From the NCBI GenBank assembly GCA_963931865.1, contig OZ007516.1, forward strand, positions 11,232,785 to 11,296,784: DNA of 64,000 nucleotides. The letters run 5' to 3'. Of the stretch, positions 1 through 10,961 are shown in pieces (positions within the stretch are counted from its first letter, which is position 1; every line of letters begins with the position of its first letter). The notes beneath the pieces were generated by a model. The model was given only the letters and a program-made list of their open reading frames with translations, made no database searches and was not told the origin of the DNA. A program made the translations under genes and the position numbers. This DNA is from Axinella damicornis (lineage: Eukaryota > Porifera > Demospongiae > Axinellida > Axinellidae).

Positions 1-24
1 ACTTTGATCCTTCTTTATGATGTC

Positions 25-26
<2 letters not shown>

Positions 27-68
<42 letters not shown>
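27..68. repeat. (GT)n microsatellite
   Basis: A pure GT/TG dinucleotide run of about 42 bases near the left edge of the window. No gene is associated with it. Confidence 0.97.
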
Positions 69-69
<1 letters not shown>

Positions 70-342
70 ATTGTATTGGGTGGTTCAGTGTTTGATGTAC
101 AATATGTAGTGCCACTTGTACCACTTACCTCAAGTGGCCTTTAACAAGATTACAAGAGGAAAGTGTAAACTGAGACTAGGCAAGTCTACACATTCCTTGA
201 ATACTTTCTCTTGTGTGACTCCCTGTCAGCTAAATCTGGTGATTGCACTGGCTACATGTACAGGTCCTGATTTTACCGACCTGTGTTGTGGTCTAGTGAT
301 AATGGGGCACTGAGATCAGGGCCGTAGGAGTAGGTGCAGCAG

Positions 343-939
343 TAGCCTCCAACCCAGGCGCGGAGGGGGGAGAAAAGAGCGCCTGGTATCCACTGTGCGC
401 GCATGCGCTTAATTATAACATAAAACCACGTGGATTTATGCAGATTTCCAAGCGTAAACAATGACGTCTATACCACACAACGAATTCACGAAGACTTGAT
501 CGCTCTCACGCTTGGAACTCGGTCTGTCATCAATGCCATGAGGGATGAGACTACAATGACTACGCTGTGATCTCGGGCAAGCTTCACATCAAACATGAAC
601 GGTACTAGCTAGCTAATAACACAATGACTTACCAAAACCAGTGCGTAGCCAGAGTCTCTTCGTATACTCACTTCGAAGATGCCCTCTGCTCGGGTTCGAG
701 CGTCATCGCTGCAAATCCAAGTCGCTGGAGGTACGAAACAGCCTGGTCTAGGTCTTCCATAAAATCGCCATTGTGACAATACGATCGTGATACGGTACGT
801 ACACGTATCTGACGTCAACAAGCCACGGGAATGACGTGGTATTATCCGGGATTCCCGGAATGTCGGGAAATTAAGCGCATGCGCAAACAGTGGATACCAG
901 GCGCTCTTTTCTCCCCCTCCGCGCCTGGGTTCGAGGCTA
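343..939. mobile_element. TIR element (597 bp) with a captured RecQ-like exon
   Basis: The ends are inverted copies beginning TAGCCTC and ending CGAGGCTA. The arms run about 65 bp, sharing CCCAGGCGCGGAGG, a GCGCCTGGTATCCACTG block and GCGCATGCGCTTAATT. The flanks are gtgcagcag (334-342) and gtgcagcgg (940-948), a 9-bp target duplication with one mismatch. A 9-bp duplication with long TIRs resembles Mutator-like elements; the superfamily is inferred. The interior holds the minus-strand start of a RecQ-like gene (672-760). Related termini occur at 11814, 38128 and, as remnants, near 9777, 19838 and 44938. The element encodes no transposase, so it is non-autonomous. Confidence 0.85.
672..760 (-). 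pseudogene. RecQ-like helicase first exon inside TIR element
   Basis: Reading from an ATG at 760 gives a 29-codon segment starting MEDLDQAVSYLQRLGF and ending with EPEQRAS, followed by a good GTGAGT splice donor (666-671). The spacing suits the Q-motif region just before the Walker A exon of RecQ-family DNA helicases. A second copy of the element, at 38128-39385, carries a Walker A exon of what looks like the same gene. Alone it cannot make a helicase. It may be a relic of a larger element that carried the whole gene, or a captured host exon. The RecQ identity of this exon rests on family memory and on its fit to the other copy. Confidence 0.55.
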
Positions 940-1130
940 GTGCAGCGGCTGCTGTACCAACATTGTGCCAAGAGCGCATTGAGCCGCAGGGCATGCAATG
1001 TTCGTAGTGGGAGTGATCCGTTGGGAGTAGTCCTCTCTCATGCGTTGTTGAAGCAACTGGAGTTTTGGCGGCTCCACAGCAGCACCGCGTGAACCCCTTT
1101 CAATGCTATCATTCCCTCCCTCCAACTTAC

Positions 1131-1578
1131 ACAACAGCGAACGCCGAGATGTTGGGCTTGCATCCGGCAATACTTTCTCTCCGAATCTGGCCTGCTACAC
1201 TGGTAGGAGAGGTACCCGGACTAGAAGAAGTACTTGGGCTAGAGATTGTCTTCACTTGGATGGCGTTTCTATACCGAAATTGGTAGCACTCGTCTTCATT
1301 GCTGCCATCTCCCGGGAAAACCTTCTGTGGAGCGTCCATAGGCATACCGTGCACGCAATTTCATGTGCTTAACTGGAAATGTTATTTTTAGTAACACTCA
1401 GCACTATGCTGTCTATGCGTGCGCTATAGGAAGTTGCATGCCCTCTCTCCGCCTTCGGCAGCTCGATACACCCTTGATTATGCTCAGTCTGGCTAGGTTT
1501 TGGCACCAAGTTGTTGAAGTCTTGCAATCTCATCTCAAGATCGTACCAGAAATGATCTATCTTGGGCCTAGCTCTCAC
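1131..1578 (-). CDS. candidate exons of an unrecognised gene
   Basis: Two protein-like minus-strand stretches. The upstream one (about 1369-1578) includes KIDHFWYDLEMRLQDFNN and ends at a stop near 1369. The downstream one (1131-1324) lies between a CCACAG acceptor and a GTAAGT donor and contains FPGDGSNEDECYQF followed by a serine/threonine/proline-rich stretch. Normal residue composition and the paired splice signals argue for coding. I do not recognise a family and cannot show that the two belong to one transcript. The RecQ-bearing TIR element lies just downstream of the donor. Confidence 0.3.
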
Positions 1579-2761
1579 ACTTTGCTCACTTCAACAACAC
1601 CTACATTGTTGAATCTTTTGCCACCGTACCCACCAAAAGTGCTTCTTACGGGCATGGAGATTCATCAGTGATTGGTACGCCTGCATGGCAGTGCCAAGAT
1701 AGGAATTTATGAAAGACTATGATTGTGAAACTGTAGAATTAGTTCTTCCTCAGGATGTCTCATTTGCAGTGCGTATGGTAGTTTCCGACAAGAATAGTAA
1801 TTAGCATGTGCTTGTGGTATGATCATGCAGGATCACATGACTTAATACCACAGCAATACCACAGCAGTCTCATGACCAGTGTTTCTTGTGCCCTCAGACA
1901 AGGCTCCCCCACCTCTGATGAGTGCAGAAGCAAGACTACGGGGAAGTATGAATGCCAGCCAAGTGAGTCAGACTGCAGTGCAGAATGAGTTGCTAATTCC
2001 TACATGCTGCAAAGGTCTGGGAAGAGTGGGATGTTTGAGCGAGCGAGCCCCACACTAGCGTGACTTCATTGTGCAGTGCGTGTGTATGCTTGTTTGCTTG
2101 GATCTTGCACTTACCGTAAATTATATATCAGCAGATTTCACTTGCACGTGCACAAAAATTCCAACGAACCTACTCGATTCCTCGAGGCAAGCTACCTGTT
2201 CGACAGATGATGGCGACAACAAAGACATAGACCACTCGTGAACCTACCTATTCATTGGCTAGAGCACCGTGATCTTCTGCCTCCTCAGTGGCGACAACAA
2301 GGATGGAGACAGCTCGTGGGTCTACCGCCATGGCCGGTGACGTACCTGCTAGACTGCTTCAGCTAACGCTAACCTGACTCACAGTTGCACAAGTGTATGT
2401 TTAGTGGCATAATTGCCCAGTCACATAATTGAGTCTGATGACTGTCACTGTATGAATGCAACTGCTGCATGCATGTCCAGCACGTGCACTTCGCTCAGGC
2501 TCACCTTCCAACACACCCACCACCTAACCCTCTCTCCCTCCCGCTTACCTTCACTCTGTCCCACCCCTCCCTCCCTCCTAGGTATCGATTGTTCTATGTG
2601 AGCAAAGTATCGTGAGAGCCCTAGTATATGTGACTTTGAACTATTAGCGACTCTTGGTGGTGACTCTTTAGCTGCTCTAAGTGGTGATGTTGTTAGTGAT
2701 GTGTCACTATTTATCTGTATCTTTGTTCTTGTATGGCTTATGTGCGACTTTGGTTTTGCAG

Positions 2762-2975
2762 TCTTGTATTACTTGTAGGACAGAATTAGAATTTGAGTGT
2801 TCCGTTAACAGCGTGCTATATTACAAGTACCTACCATGTGCACAAGAGCATGCCAGTGCCTCTGCCTCAGAAGAGAGTAAGGCAAAGGAGAGAGAGTCTG
2901 ACAGATTGGCGAAGAAAGTATACAAGGAGTTAGCGGACTCGAGACAAGTAGGACAAACGTTTAGTCTAGGCCATG
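2762..2975 (+). CDS. candidate internal exon, unknown product
   Basis: The open frame starts after a strong acceptor (pyrimidine tract then TTTTGCAG) and ends at a CATG/GTACGT donor. The peptide begins with a cysteine-containing segment (SCITCRTELEFECS) and ends in a charged, probably helical region (SEESKAKERESDRLAKKVY). No family is recognised and no partner exons were found. Confidence 0.3.
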
Positions 2976-3340
2976 GTACGTACTTACAAATATTATAGAG
3001 TGTAGAGAGTGTCGAACCTCGCTAACGTCTTCGTATAATATTATAATACTTCTTCCCGGCAAGGCTTAGCCATCTTCAACCTCAAAAGAACTTCGCAGGC
3101 TGAACTGACCTTCGCACCTTCGTTTTCTTCAACAGGAAACCACGCCTACTATTACAGATTGTGACACTGCGCATGCGTATTCCTAGTAAATGGTATACAA
3201 GTGGCTACATGTACCTCCCAATCGTGTCCTGCAGCATCCACCCCCGTGCAGCCCAACCCCCTTGCCCCATGCAGCCCACCCTCCCTTGCCCCATGCAGCC
3301 CTACCCTCCCTTGCCCCAGCTAGGCTGCCCCTAGCCCTCC

Positions 3341-3536
3341 CCCCATGCTGCCCCACCCCCCAGGCTGCCCCACCCCCCCAGGCTGCCCCACCCCCCAGGC
3401 CCCCCCCCAGGCTGCCCCACCCCCCAGGCTGCCCCACCCCCCCAAGGCTGCCCCACCCCCCCCAGGCTGCCCCACCCCCCCAGGCTGCCCCACCCCCCCA
3501 GGCTGCCCCACCGCCCCCCCCCCCCCCCCCCCCCCC
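3341..3536. repeat. C-rich minisatellite ending in a poly-C run
   Basis: About ten imperfect 15-17-bp units of the form CCCCACCCCCCAGGCTG, ending in 23 consecutive C (3514-3536). The minus strand is rich in G runs and could form G-quadruplexes. The open frames across this block, on both strands, come from the repeat and are not genes. Confidence 0.95.
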
Positions 3537-3539
3537 AAG

Positions 3540-5580
3540 CAGTGAAAGGTAGAGCAAGGGTAAGGTTAGGGTGAGGGCTCACCTCACCATAACCTCACCC
3601 GAGCAGTACCTAGCCCGAATGACTTCCGCACTGCGGGGCCCTCCTTTTATACTCGCAGAAGCCGGCCGGCAACGCGCGCGCCGGTAGGTCCTAATGCTCT
3701 TATTTGATTGGTTGGTTCACTTTTGGCGCGAAAATTATACCAGCTGTGCTTTGTCTCTGTCGATTTTCTTCGTCTCCGATGGCGTTGGCCTCCTCCGGTA
3801 GGCCCTCTGCCAATGGCGTTCCCTCTGTTTTACTGTGGTTGACTCCGTATGCAAGTCAAGTTTGAAGGCTTGGCGTACGGGAACGTGAACCCTGTGCCGT
3901 GCACTTGAGTTCCATCTCGTTGAAGGTGAGCAGGAAGGGAGAATGGAGGGTGGAAAAGAAAACAAACAACGCTGGGAGGTGGGAGGTAGCTGTCAAATCT
4001 CCTGTACGTTTTGAGTAATACTGTACAGAGTTGGCCATGCTGGCAATGTATGAATCTAGACAGGTGCAGGTGATCTGTCTACAGTGGAAATAGTTCACCT
4101 AGTTGTGATGGCCCAGACCTCAAAGACAAATAGGACCCACCAGAATGAAATCTTGTGAGGCAAGCTGTATATCTGTGGATGTTGCTAAGACCCCAGAAAT
4201 ACAGATGATCACCTCCGTTGGACAAGGAGATTCAAGTTGGTAGTGAGGGGGAGGGGAGAACTAGTGGTGTTGGTAGTCTCTAAGGCCAGATGCTTGTGGT
4301 GCATGTTTTAATTGACAGGTTTTCGTGGACGTTGCCACAAGAAGTGGCCGTGGGTTGTAGTGACTGCTTGTGACTGTAAAGGACATCTACCTGTTCTTGA
4401 ATCAATGGAGCTCATGTGACTAATATATAGAAGAAAAATGAATGCTGAAGTAGGGGTGCCAAGACTACACTGCTTGAGAATGCATTTGAACTGAACAACA
4501 ACGAGGCTAGCTGTTGCTGAGACAGTAGGCTTGGAATCTGAGACTCCATTTTTCTGAAGGTGAGTGGAAGCTTAAGGGAGAATGGGGAGGAGATTGAGGG
4601 TGGAGAGGAAGAGAAGCAAGGCAGCAGTCATAGATATAGCTATATTTGACGGTGTCATCTCTCATGACTGTATGCTTAGGGAGTTATGAGCGTTGGTCGC
4701 GAGAACTGTCTCATCAGTGTAGATCGAACCTCTGAAGTCCTGACATCACCATCTCAGGGATAGTTCGAGCCAAATTGCAGTAAGGATCGTGGCATGGAGT
4801 ATGCTGCTGCCAATGCCCATTGATTTCAGACAACTGAAGCAATAACAGACTCTGAACGGACTGCAGAAGTATACTGGATGTGGACCGTATAATAGTGTTT
4901 TTACTGTGTGGGTAGCACAAAAACAACTGGCAACTGTGGGAAGGGTATGGATCCACCACTATTATACCAGACATGTTCTCATACTTGTATACACTCGTTG
5001 TTGTTATCTCCTGGCATAATCAACGCCTGCAAGCTATAGTCTGTGTTGGGTATAGCTAGGTAAAAGTAGAGGGTCTGTCTAACCTCACAAGACGATAATT
5101 TATTGAGGCAACTGTATTATAGCTAGCTGGAAATCTATTATAACACATCCTGAACCACAATCATGATATTATGCTTATACATAGGTGGTGATCGAGGAGT
5201 CAAGAATTCATCATTGGGCAAGCGCTACATACAAGGGAGCTCATATTGGAGAGCATCAGTCTTAAGACTGGTATACACTGTAGTAACCGATTTTTTTTTT
5301 TACTCCCTCTGTTTGGATCTCATTACATGCAATCTCATGTCAGTTAATGAAGTCTATGCCAGCCTCGGAATGTGACAATATCCTTAAAATACCTAGGGAG
5401 CAGAAAAAGCTTTAAAATTAGGGTTCCACCAATACTGGTATCGGTATTGGTCCCAATACCGGCCAGTGGTGAGGTATCGGTTACTGGAATATTCTGCGGA
5501 ACTGATGATGTAATGGGAATTAACATTGAATGATTACAATATAGCCCACACCACAAAGTGCATGCATCGATCTGCAATAC
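3540..5580. other. no gene recognised; diverged internal duplication
   Basis: A CpG-rich stretch (3600-3790) with a TTTTATA box resembles a promoter but leads to no clear ORF. Two diverged copies of a short block (about 3905-3955 and 4535-4605) share a TTCCAT...GAAGGTGAG core followed by purine-rich DNA with GGGAGAATGG. An imperfect palindrome built on GGTATCGGTATTGG lies at 5430-5480. The rest shows nothing I can name. Confidence 0.5.
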
Positions 5581-5586
5581 TATAAT

Positions 5587-5822
5587 TATGTGAACGCATC
5601 AAGTAAAAATCGGGAATAAAACACAGTCAAATGTGGGGAATTGTCCAAATTGCTTAAAAACGGATTAAAACTTGTGCACCCCCTTCGAAGAAATGCCTGA
5701 AAATTGGAGAAACTCAATTCTTGGAAATCTTCTGAAACACATTTAGAACCAATTCCCATCTCAGGGGGGTGCAAACTTTGAAGTGCGTTTTATTCCTGAT
5801 TTTTATTTGATGCGTTCACATA
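5587..5822. mobile_element. MITE with 36-bp TIRs
   Basis: The left end TATGTGAACGCATCAAG and right end TTGATGCGTTCACATA are inverted copies. The match continues through AAAAATC(g/a)GGAATAAAAC for about 36 bp with two or three mismatches. The 236-bp element has no ORF. A TA duplication at the edges is possible but not certain. Confidence 0.8.
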
Positions 5823-6119
5823 TGCAGTTACCCATGCATGTACACGATTTAGCGGCCACAGTCTCCCGTGATATCATCAAGCTTGTGAAAGGATGGTACA
5901 TAAACAACTGATCATGATGACAAGGAAAGTGGGACTCCTGATTTTTACACAGTCATGATGTCACTGACAAGCTAGTACATACATGAGTTCACTGATCTGA
6001 GTCTATAGTGAATGTTGCCATGTTTCTTTCCTACTTCTTTGTGAAGGGAAACATGGGGTACTCTGGTACTGCATGAAATCGTTGAAGGTGCGTCCTGCCA
6101 GCTTGTTCAGCTCCATCAG

Positions 6120-6290
6120 GTACCCCTGTCTCCAGCTGTGTGTGTGTGTGTGTGTGTGTGTGGTGACAAGTGAGGGTGGGTGTATTGTGTGCATGGTATT
6201 TCTATGTCAACAGTGTATTTGTGTGTGCATGTGTGTGTGTGTGTGTGTGGTGTGCGTGTGTGTGTGTTTGCATGTGTACGTTGAGGGTCG
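6120..6290. repeat. (TG)n microsatellites
   Basis: Two TG/GT-rich tracts (about 6138-6160 and 6226-6270). They lie next to the acceptor of the BEACH exon that starts at 6125. Confidence 0.9.
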
Positions 6291-6945
6291 GTGGAAGAAA
6301 CGTTCAGGATATGAAGGGTGCGTAAGAGCAACGCTGTAATTCTCACGATTTATTCGACCCCAAATCCTCCACTACTGCATGAGAGGGAGAAAGACCCGGC
6401 CCACGGTGAGGTCGTGATGGGAGGACACACCTTGCAGTGACCTGCTTCAGTTTCTGACTCAGTCTCCCCACTGTCCACCAGGTTGGGAAGTTCCAGCTGC
6501 AGTAGCTCTAAGTAGAACCCATTTCATTCCTAGGATGGAGTGGAATGGAGACAGACTGAATAGTATTGGAGATGCACATCATCTGCATGTGTGACACTTT
6601 CATCCCAAACATCAGCATGCAATGATCATAGTCCTAAAAATAATGGTAATGTGCAAACTGGTGTAACAATTACATAATTATGATGTCATGATGATGTAAT
6701 ACAGTGAATTGCTGATACAGAGACACCATTAAGAGGAATCCTACCTGCCATAGTGGACTTGAAAGCAAGCAGCATGGTCTTGCCATTGATGAGGAATATC
6801 TCAACAGCGTTGTTCTTGAGCATGTCTCCCGCGTGTATTTCCACAACCTCACTGTGCCCCCATGAGAGAAGAGTTGCCCACCTTCGTCATGTTCACATGG
6901 TCCCCCCGGGGTTCGTCAACTACAAAGTAACAGCACATGTTGGCT

Positions 6946-6975
<30 letters not shown>
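6946..6975. repeat. 30-base poly-G tract
   Basis: Thirty consecutive G bases followed by a GGGA/GGAG-rich stretch to about 7058. It falls in the intron between the two PH-BEACH-region exons. Confidence 0.97.
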
Positions 6976-6976
<1 letters not shown>

Positions 6977-7064
6977 GTGAGGGAGAGGATGAGGGGAGAT
7001 GGAGAGGAGGGGATGGGAATGGGGAAGGAGAAGGGGAGGGAAGAGGGGAGGGGGAGTGACGTGA

Positions 7065-7536
7065 AAACACTCACCGATCAACTCACAGATGATCTCACTG
7101 ATGAAGTCATGGATGATCTCAACGATGAATTCACAAATGACGTCACTGATGAACTCACAGTTGATCTCACTGGTCAGTTCACTGATGATCTCACAGATAA
7201 ACTCATGGATGATCTCAATGATGAATTCACCAATGACCTCACTGATAAACTCACAGTTGATCAGCTCACTAACGATCTCACTGATGATGATGATCTCACT
7301 GATCAACTCACAGATGATCTCACTGATGAACACATGGAGGTTCTCAATGATGAATTCACCAATGACCTCACTGATAAACTCACAGTTGATCAGCTCACTA
7401 GCGATCTCACTGATGATGATCTCAATGATCAACTCACAGATGATCTCACTGATGAACACATGGAGGTTCTCAATGATGAATTCACCAATGACCTCACTGA
7501 TAAACTCACAGTTGATCAACTCACTGATGATCTCAC
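7065..7536. repeat. 12-bp tandem array built from a splice-donor sequence
   Basis: About 470 bp of variable 12-mers (GATCTCACTGAT, GAACTCACAGAT and variants), some grouped in larger 100-bp units repeated near 7330 and 7450. On the minus strand the exon end TTGATCG/GTGAG appears at the left edge of the exon at 7537 and again at the far end of the array (about 7065-7085). The array therefore begins and ends with a consensus donor in the same phase. The array is open in both directions. Confidence 0.85.
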
Positions 7537-8152
7537 CGATCAACTCCCAGCTGATGAGGTTGCCATCACAGTACTTGTCAGGACAGATGTTGGAGCACTG
7601 CCATGTCTGCCCGGAGATCCTACAAATGGCAAGTGAGGGATGAAGAGAAGGCAGTAGCCACAGGTCAGACTAGAAAAACATTTGCACTCAAACAATCGAT
7701 CATCGTGACTACAACTTTGCACCACTCAAGACTAATGGAGTGACCCCTTCCCATCATTCACATCCACTCCCCACCCCACCACCCCAGCTCATCACCTCCC
7801 TCTTGCTACAGACTATCTCCTCACAATGGTCAGTGTGAAGTAGGCAGTGTTTCCCCCAAAGATGACAGGAAAAGGGGAGGAGCACCCTTTTGGGGAAACA
7901 TGGTTACTAGACTTACGTTTCTTCTCCTTGTAGAACATTTTCTTGAGGAGTCACCATGCATGGTAGGCTGAATTCTCAAAGATGAAGTCGAGTCGAGGCT
8001 ACACGAAGAGTGTGCATGTGTGTGTGCACGCAAAATGTTGAAAACAAGCATCATCCAAATCTCATATCAAACACAAACCCACAGACAGTGTCAGACGAGG
8101 TCAAGCAATAATTCATACGGAATTCCAGTGGCTATGGCAGTTCAAGAGGCTG

Positions 8153-8695
8153 CAACGACACTGAGACACTGGTTACATACAAGAAGACAGCGACACGATT
8201 TCCAGGCAAGACACAAGTCCACACAACAGCACGTGAGAGTCGGTCTGAAGGTTTCCATCACAGGGACATGTTAGGCAATTGTTTGTCCTGAGTAGGTTAT
8301 GCACAGCAACAACTACATGCATAGCCAACTTTCAATGCCTCATACTTTGCTCGTGATGTGTATCCATCATAGAGGAAGCGCTGCCTTATTGAGAGCCTGT
8401 ACAGGACCACATGCTCAATTCTTTTTCCATCTTCAGCCGCCGTAGCAGGAAGGGGTGTAGCACCTGTGGAAAGGAGGGCAGAAGGGAAACAGGGAAGGAG
8501 ATGGAGGAGGGGAGGGAGGGAGGGAGGGTGTGAGGGAGGGAGTGAGGGAGTGAGGGAGGGAGGGAGGGAGGGGAGATGGAGAGAGAGGGGAGAGAGGGAG
8601 GGAGAGGGAGGGAGAGAGAGGAAGGTGCTTCATGAAATGTACCTAAGACTTATTGCTGCCACAGACACTAGAGAAAAATGGCAACCCAAGACTTC
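8153..8695 (-). pseudogene. SRCAP/Swr1-type ATPase exon, duplicated copy A
   Basis: After a CCACAG acceptor at 8464 the exon (8346-8463) reads VLHPFLLRRLKM, the conserved block before the second helicase lobe of SRCAP/domino-type SNF2 ATPases. In a shifted frame it continues EHVVLYRLSIRQRFLYDGY. A short deletion between the two blocks removes the usual linker and breaks the frame. The adjacent intron carries a (GGGA)n tract (about 8500-8620). The block is repeated at 10231-10862 with the same deletion, so the loss predates the duplication. Confidence 0.8.
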
Positions 8696-8705
8696 ATGAA
8701 TCTGT

Positions 8706-8845
8706 CAACCACCAGTCTGGTAGTCTTGTGCCCAGACCCTACCCGCCAGGAAAAAGGGTCTGGTGACTTATAATAGACCCACTGAAAGTCACCAGACGGC
8801 TAGTCTGTATACGGGACTACCAGTCCGGTGATTTACATGTAAGCC
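8706..8845. mobile_element. small MITE-like inverted repeat
   Basis: Ends ACCAGTCTGGTAGTC and GACTACCAGTCCGGTG are inverted copies. Interior inverted pieces (CAGACCCT and AGGGTCTG) fold the whole 140 bp. No coding content. Confidence 0.65.
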
Positions 8846-8849
8846 AACG

Positions 8850-9290
8850 TTTCAAGAATACAATCAACTCTAACAAATGAAAAAGTCACATGACAGCTTT
8901 CCAATTACTGCCCACAACTTTCAAATGAGCGACTTTCGAGGCTTGTTTTGTACTGTTGCGTAAATTAATCAGCGTCGAAACCCACAGTGCAGTATGTAAT
9001 CCCATGTTGTGGGAGTTGGTTCGGAAGTTGCATCCAGGAGCTATAGCTACGGGTGAAACAGTTCTGCCTTGAATGCAGCAATTATACGTATGCATACATG
9101 AGACGTAACTTTCAATAGTTGGGTCAGAAACTTGGTGTCTGTGCATGCTTATTGTGAAGTCTGATGTAGTTCTTAATGTGCAATGGCAGGTCAAGCAATT
9201 CATACGGAATTCCAGTGGCTATATGGCAGTTCGAGAGGCTTGACAAGTGAGAGGGAGGGGAAGTGGGGAAGGTGGTCTGAGAGGATTTGT
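8850..9290. other. no gene recognised; shared repeat piece
   Basis: Contains a block (about 9185-9240) nearly identical to 8100-8150, sharing CATACGGAATTCCAGTGG. This links the BRR2-like and SRCAP-like fragments through a common repeated piece. No ORF is convincing. Confidence 0.5.
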
Positions 9291-9697
9291 TGAACGATAG
9301 CAGTATTGTTGCGACCAACCACCTCAGCGGAGGTTTTCGTACTCAGCAGCAGAGGAGAGGATTTCAATGAGGCCCTTCTTGTTATTGAGTGACATGCTGA
9401 AGAACTCTAGAGGGAGGGGGGAGAGAGAGAGGAGGGAGGGAGGGAGGGAGGGAGGGAGGGAGGAGGGGGAGGGAGGGAGGGGGAAAGGGAAGGGGAGATG
9501 GAGGGAGGAAGAGACAGATGGATAGAGGGAGGGAGGGAGATTAAATAATTGCTAGGTAAAAGCAGGGCCTTCCTATAGAAGGACGTCAAAGGACACAAGA
9601 ACTTACCGATGGCTGAGTAGTTGATGTAGTAGTACGCAGCAATCATGAAAAGGTTGAGAGGCGACGAGTCTATCTCTTCCTCCACAGCTGCAATGCA
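9290..9697 (-). pseudogene. BRR2/SNRNP200-like helicase fragment
   Basis: Two consecutive minus-strand exons. Exon 9607-9697 (acceptor CCCTCCAG, donor GTAAGT) encodes a segment ending SPLNLFMIAAYYYINYSAI. The next exon starts at 9406 and gives EFFSMSLNNKKGLIEIL then SSAAEYEN. This is the Sec63-like region of the U5 snRNP RNA helicase BRR2, which unwinds U4/U6 during spliceosome activation. A TGA follows soon after YEN, where the family keeps a long conserved stretch, and the rest of the gene is absent. The intron between the exons holds a (GGGA)n tract (9411-9540). The fragment lies between two SRCAP-like duplicates, in the same orientation. Confidence 0.8.
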
Positions 9698-9776
9698 CTG
9701 GAGGGAGAGGGAGAAATAGTCGTCCATATGCTTTAGACACACATTCTGTACAGTTGAAAAAGCAACACACACCTAG

Positions 9777-9857
9777 CCTCGTTCCCAGGCCCACGCCGCT
9801 TACGGTTGCACACATGGAAGAATGGCAACAAAACAGCAGGAGTCCAGAAACGAGGCT
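9777..9857. mobile_element. short TAGCCTCG...CGAGGCTA element
   Basis: About 80 bp bounded by TAGCCTCGTTCCCAGG and CGAGGCTA, the termini of the 343-939 family. No matching target duplication is visible, so it may be eroded. It is followed by a 20-base poly-C run (9866-9885). Confidence 0.5.
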
Positions 9858-10230
9858 ACTCAATACCCCCCCCCCCCCCCCCCCCAGATTTCGAATACCA
9901 GGAAATGAATTATTATTTTAGAGTCATTACGGTAATGGTGAACACGACAAAACAGTCAGTCAAACTGCCAGCACCTCCCTGGCATAAACACTCAGCTTTT
10001 CAGAACATTTGGTATTAGCAATTACACCCACGCAGAAGATGCTGGGGACTTTACCGTGAGAAGCCAGACTTTGTATGGTCCCGGAGCAACAGGCCAGAGT
10101 GGTCGCGCCCAGAGGCAGCGCTACAGGAGAGCAGCCACCTGTGAGAGCAGCCACCTGTGAGAGCAGCTACAAGCGAGAACGCATCAGGCGAGCCAGGACC
10201 CGGAGACAGAGGGGATAGCCAATGAGTCAG

Positions 10231-10862
10231 CAACGACACTGAGACACTGGTTATACACAAGAAGACAGCGATACGATTTCCATGCAAGACACAAGTCCAC
10301 ACAACAGCACGTGAGAGTCGGTCTGAAGGTTTCCATCACAGGGACATGTTAGGCAATCGTTTGTCCTGAGTAGGTTATGCAGAGCAACAACTACACGCAT
10401 AGCCAACTTTCAATGCCTCGTACTTTGCTCATGATGTGTATCCATCATAGAGGAAGCGCTGCCTTATTGAGAGCCTGCACAGGATCACATGCTCAATTCT
10501 TTTTCCATCTTCAGCCGCCGTAGCGGGAAGGGGTGTAGCACCTGTGGAAAGGAGGGCAGAAGGGAAACAGGGAAGGAGATGGAGGAGGGTAGGGAGGGAG
10601 GGAGACAGGGAGTGAGGGAGGGAGTGAGGGAGAGAGGGAGGGAGGGGAGAGAGAGAGAGAGAGAGAGAGGGAGTGAGGGAGGGAGGGAGGGAGGGAGGGA
10701 GGGAGGGAGGAGGGAGGGAGGGAGGGAGGGAGGGAGGGAGGGGAGAGGGAGAGAGAGGGGAGGGAGGGAGGGAGGGAGGGAGGGAGAGGAAGGTGCTTCA
10801 TGAAATGTACCTAAGAGTTATTGCTGCCACAGACACTAGAGAAAAATGGCAACCCAAGACTT
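10231..10862 (-). pseudogene. SRCAP/Swr1-type ATPase exon, duplicated copy B
   Basis: Near-identical to 8153-8695. The exon at 10424-10541 reads VLHPFLPRRLKM, then in a shifted frame EHVILCRLSIRQRFLYDGY; one codon after it is a stop (TCATGA in place of TCACGA in copy A). The downstream intron contains a longer (GGGA)n/(GA)n tract (10575-10790) than copy A. Gene order from high to low coordinate (12.6, 12.0, 10.5 kb) follows the order of motifs in the protein, so this copy fits one decayed gene running from 12.7 kb downwards. Confidence 0.8.
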
Positions 10863-10961
10863 AGAATTTAGCTTCAGAAATCACTTAGTGAGAATCAAAA
10901 CCTCACACGAAGTTCGGATTGTGGCCATGCACACACACACACACAATTGGAGCATGCTAAT

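Larger units (their letters stand above)
6043..7619 (-). pseudogene. BEACH-family gene fragment (LYST/neurobeachin-like), PH-BEACH to BEACH start
   Basis: Four minus-strand exons with splice signals. 7537-7619: cysteine-bearing, includes CSNICPDKYCDGNLISWEL. 6745-6851: PH-BEACH segment with NNAVEIFLINGKTMLLAF. 6431-6507: LLQLELPNLVDSGETESE. 6069-6125: YLMELNKLAGRTFNDFMQY, the opening of a BEACH domain. The splice phase between 6745 and 6507 is exact (G + AG). After the QY of the BEACH motif, eight extra bases (6058-6065) break the frame; without them the next residues would be PMFPF, the usual continuation. Only stops follow. BEACH proteins act in vesicle and lysosome traffic. This is a truncated gene piece, not a working gene. 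The 7537-7619 exon is assigned only by position. Confidence 0.75.

Noticed and set aside
3183..3582. Glycine/tryptophan- or proline-rich ORFs
   Set aside because: Generated by the C-rich minisatellite; no splice or start context.
6977..7636. Open frames of 180-220 codons on both strands (DLTDELTDD- and ISEIICELI-type peptides)
   Set aside because: They come from a 12-bp tandem array, which stays open in several frames. Only the short exon at its edge (7537-7619) has protein-like composition.
8433..10803. Ser/Pro/Leu-rich and Arg/Gly/Glu-rich ORFs over 8433-8699, 9407-9540 and 10489-10864
   Set aside because: They are translations of (GGGA)n/(GA)n tracts in introns.
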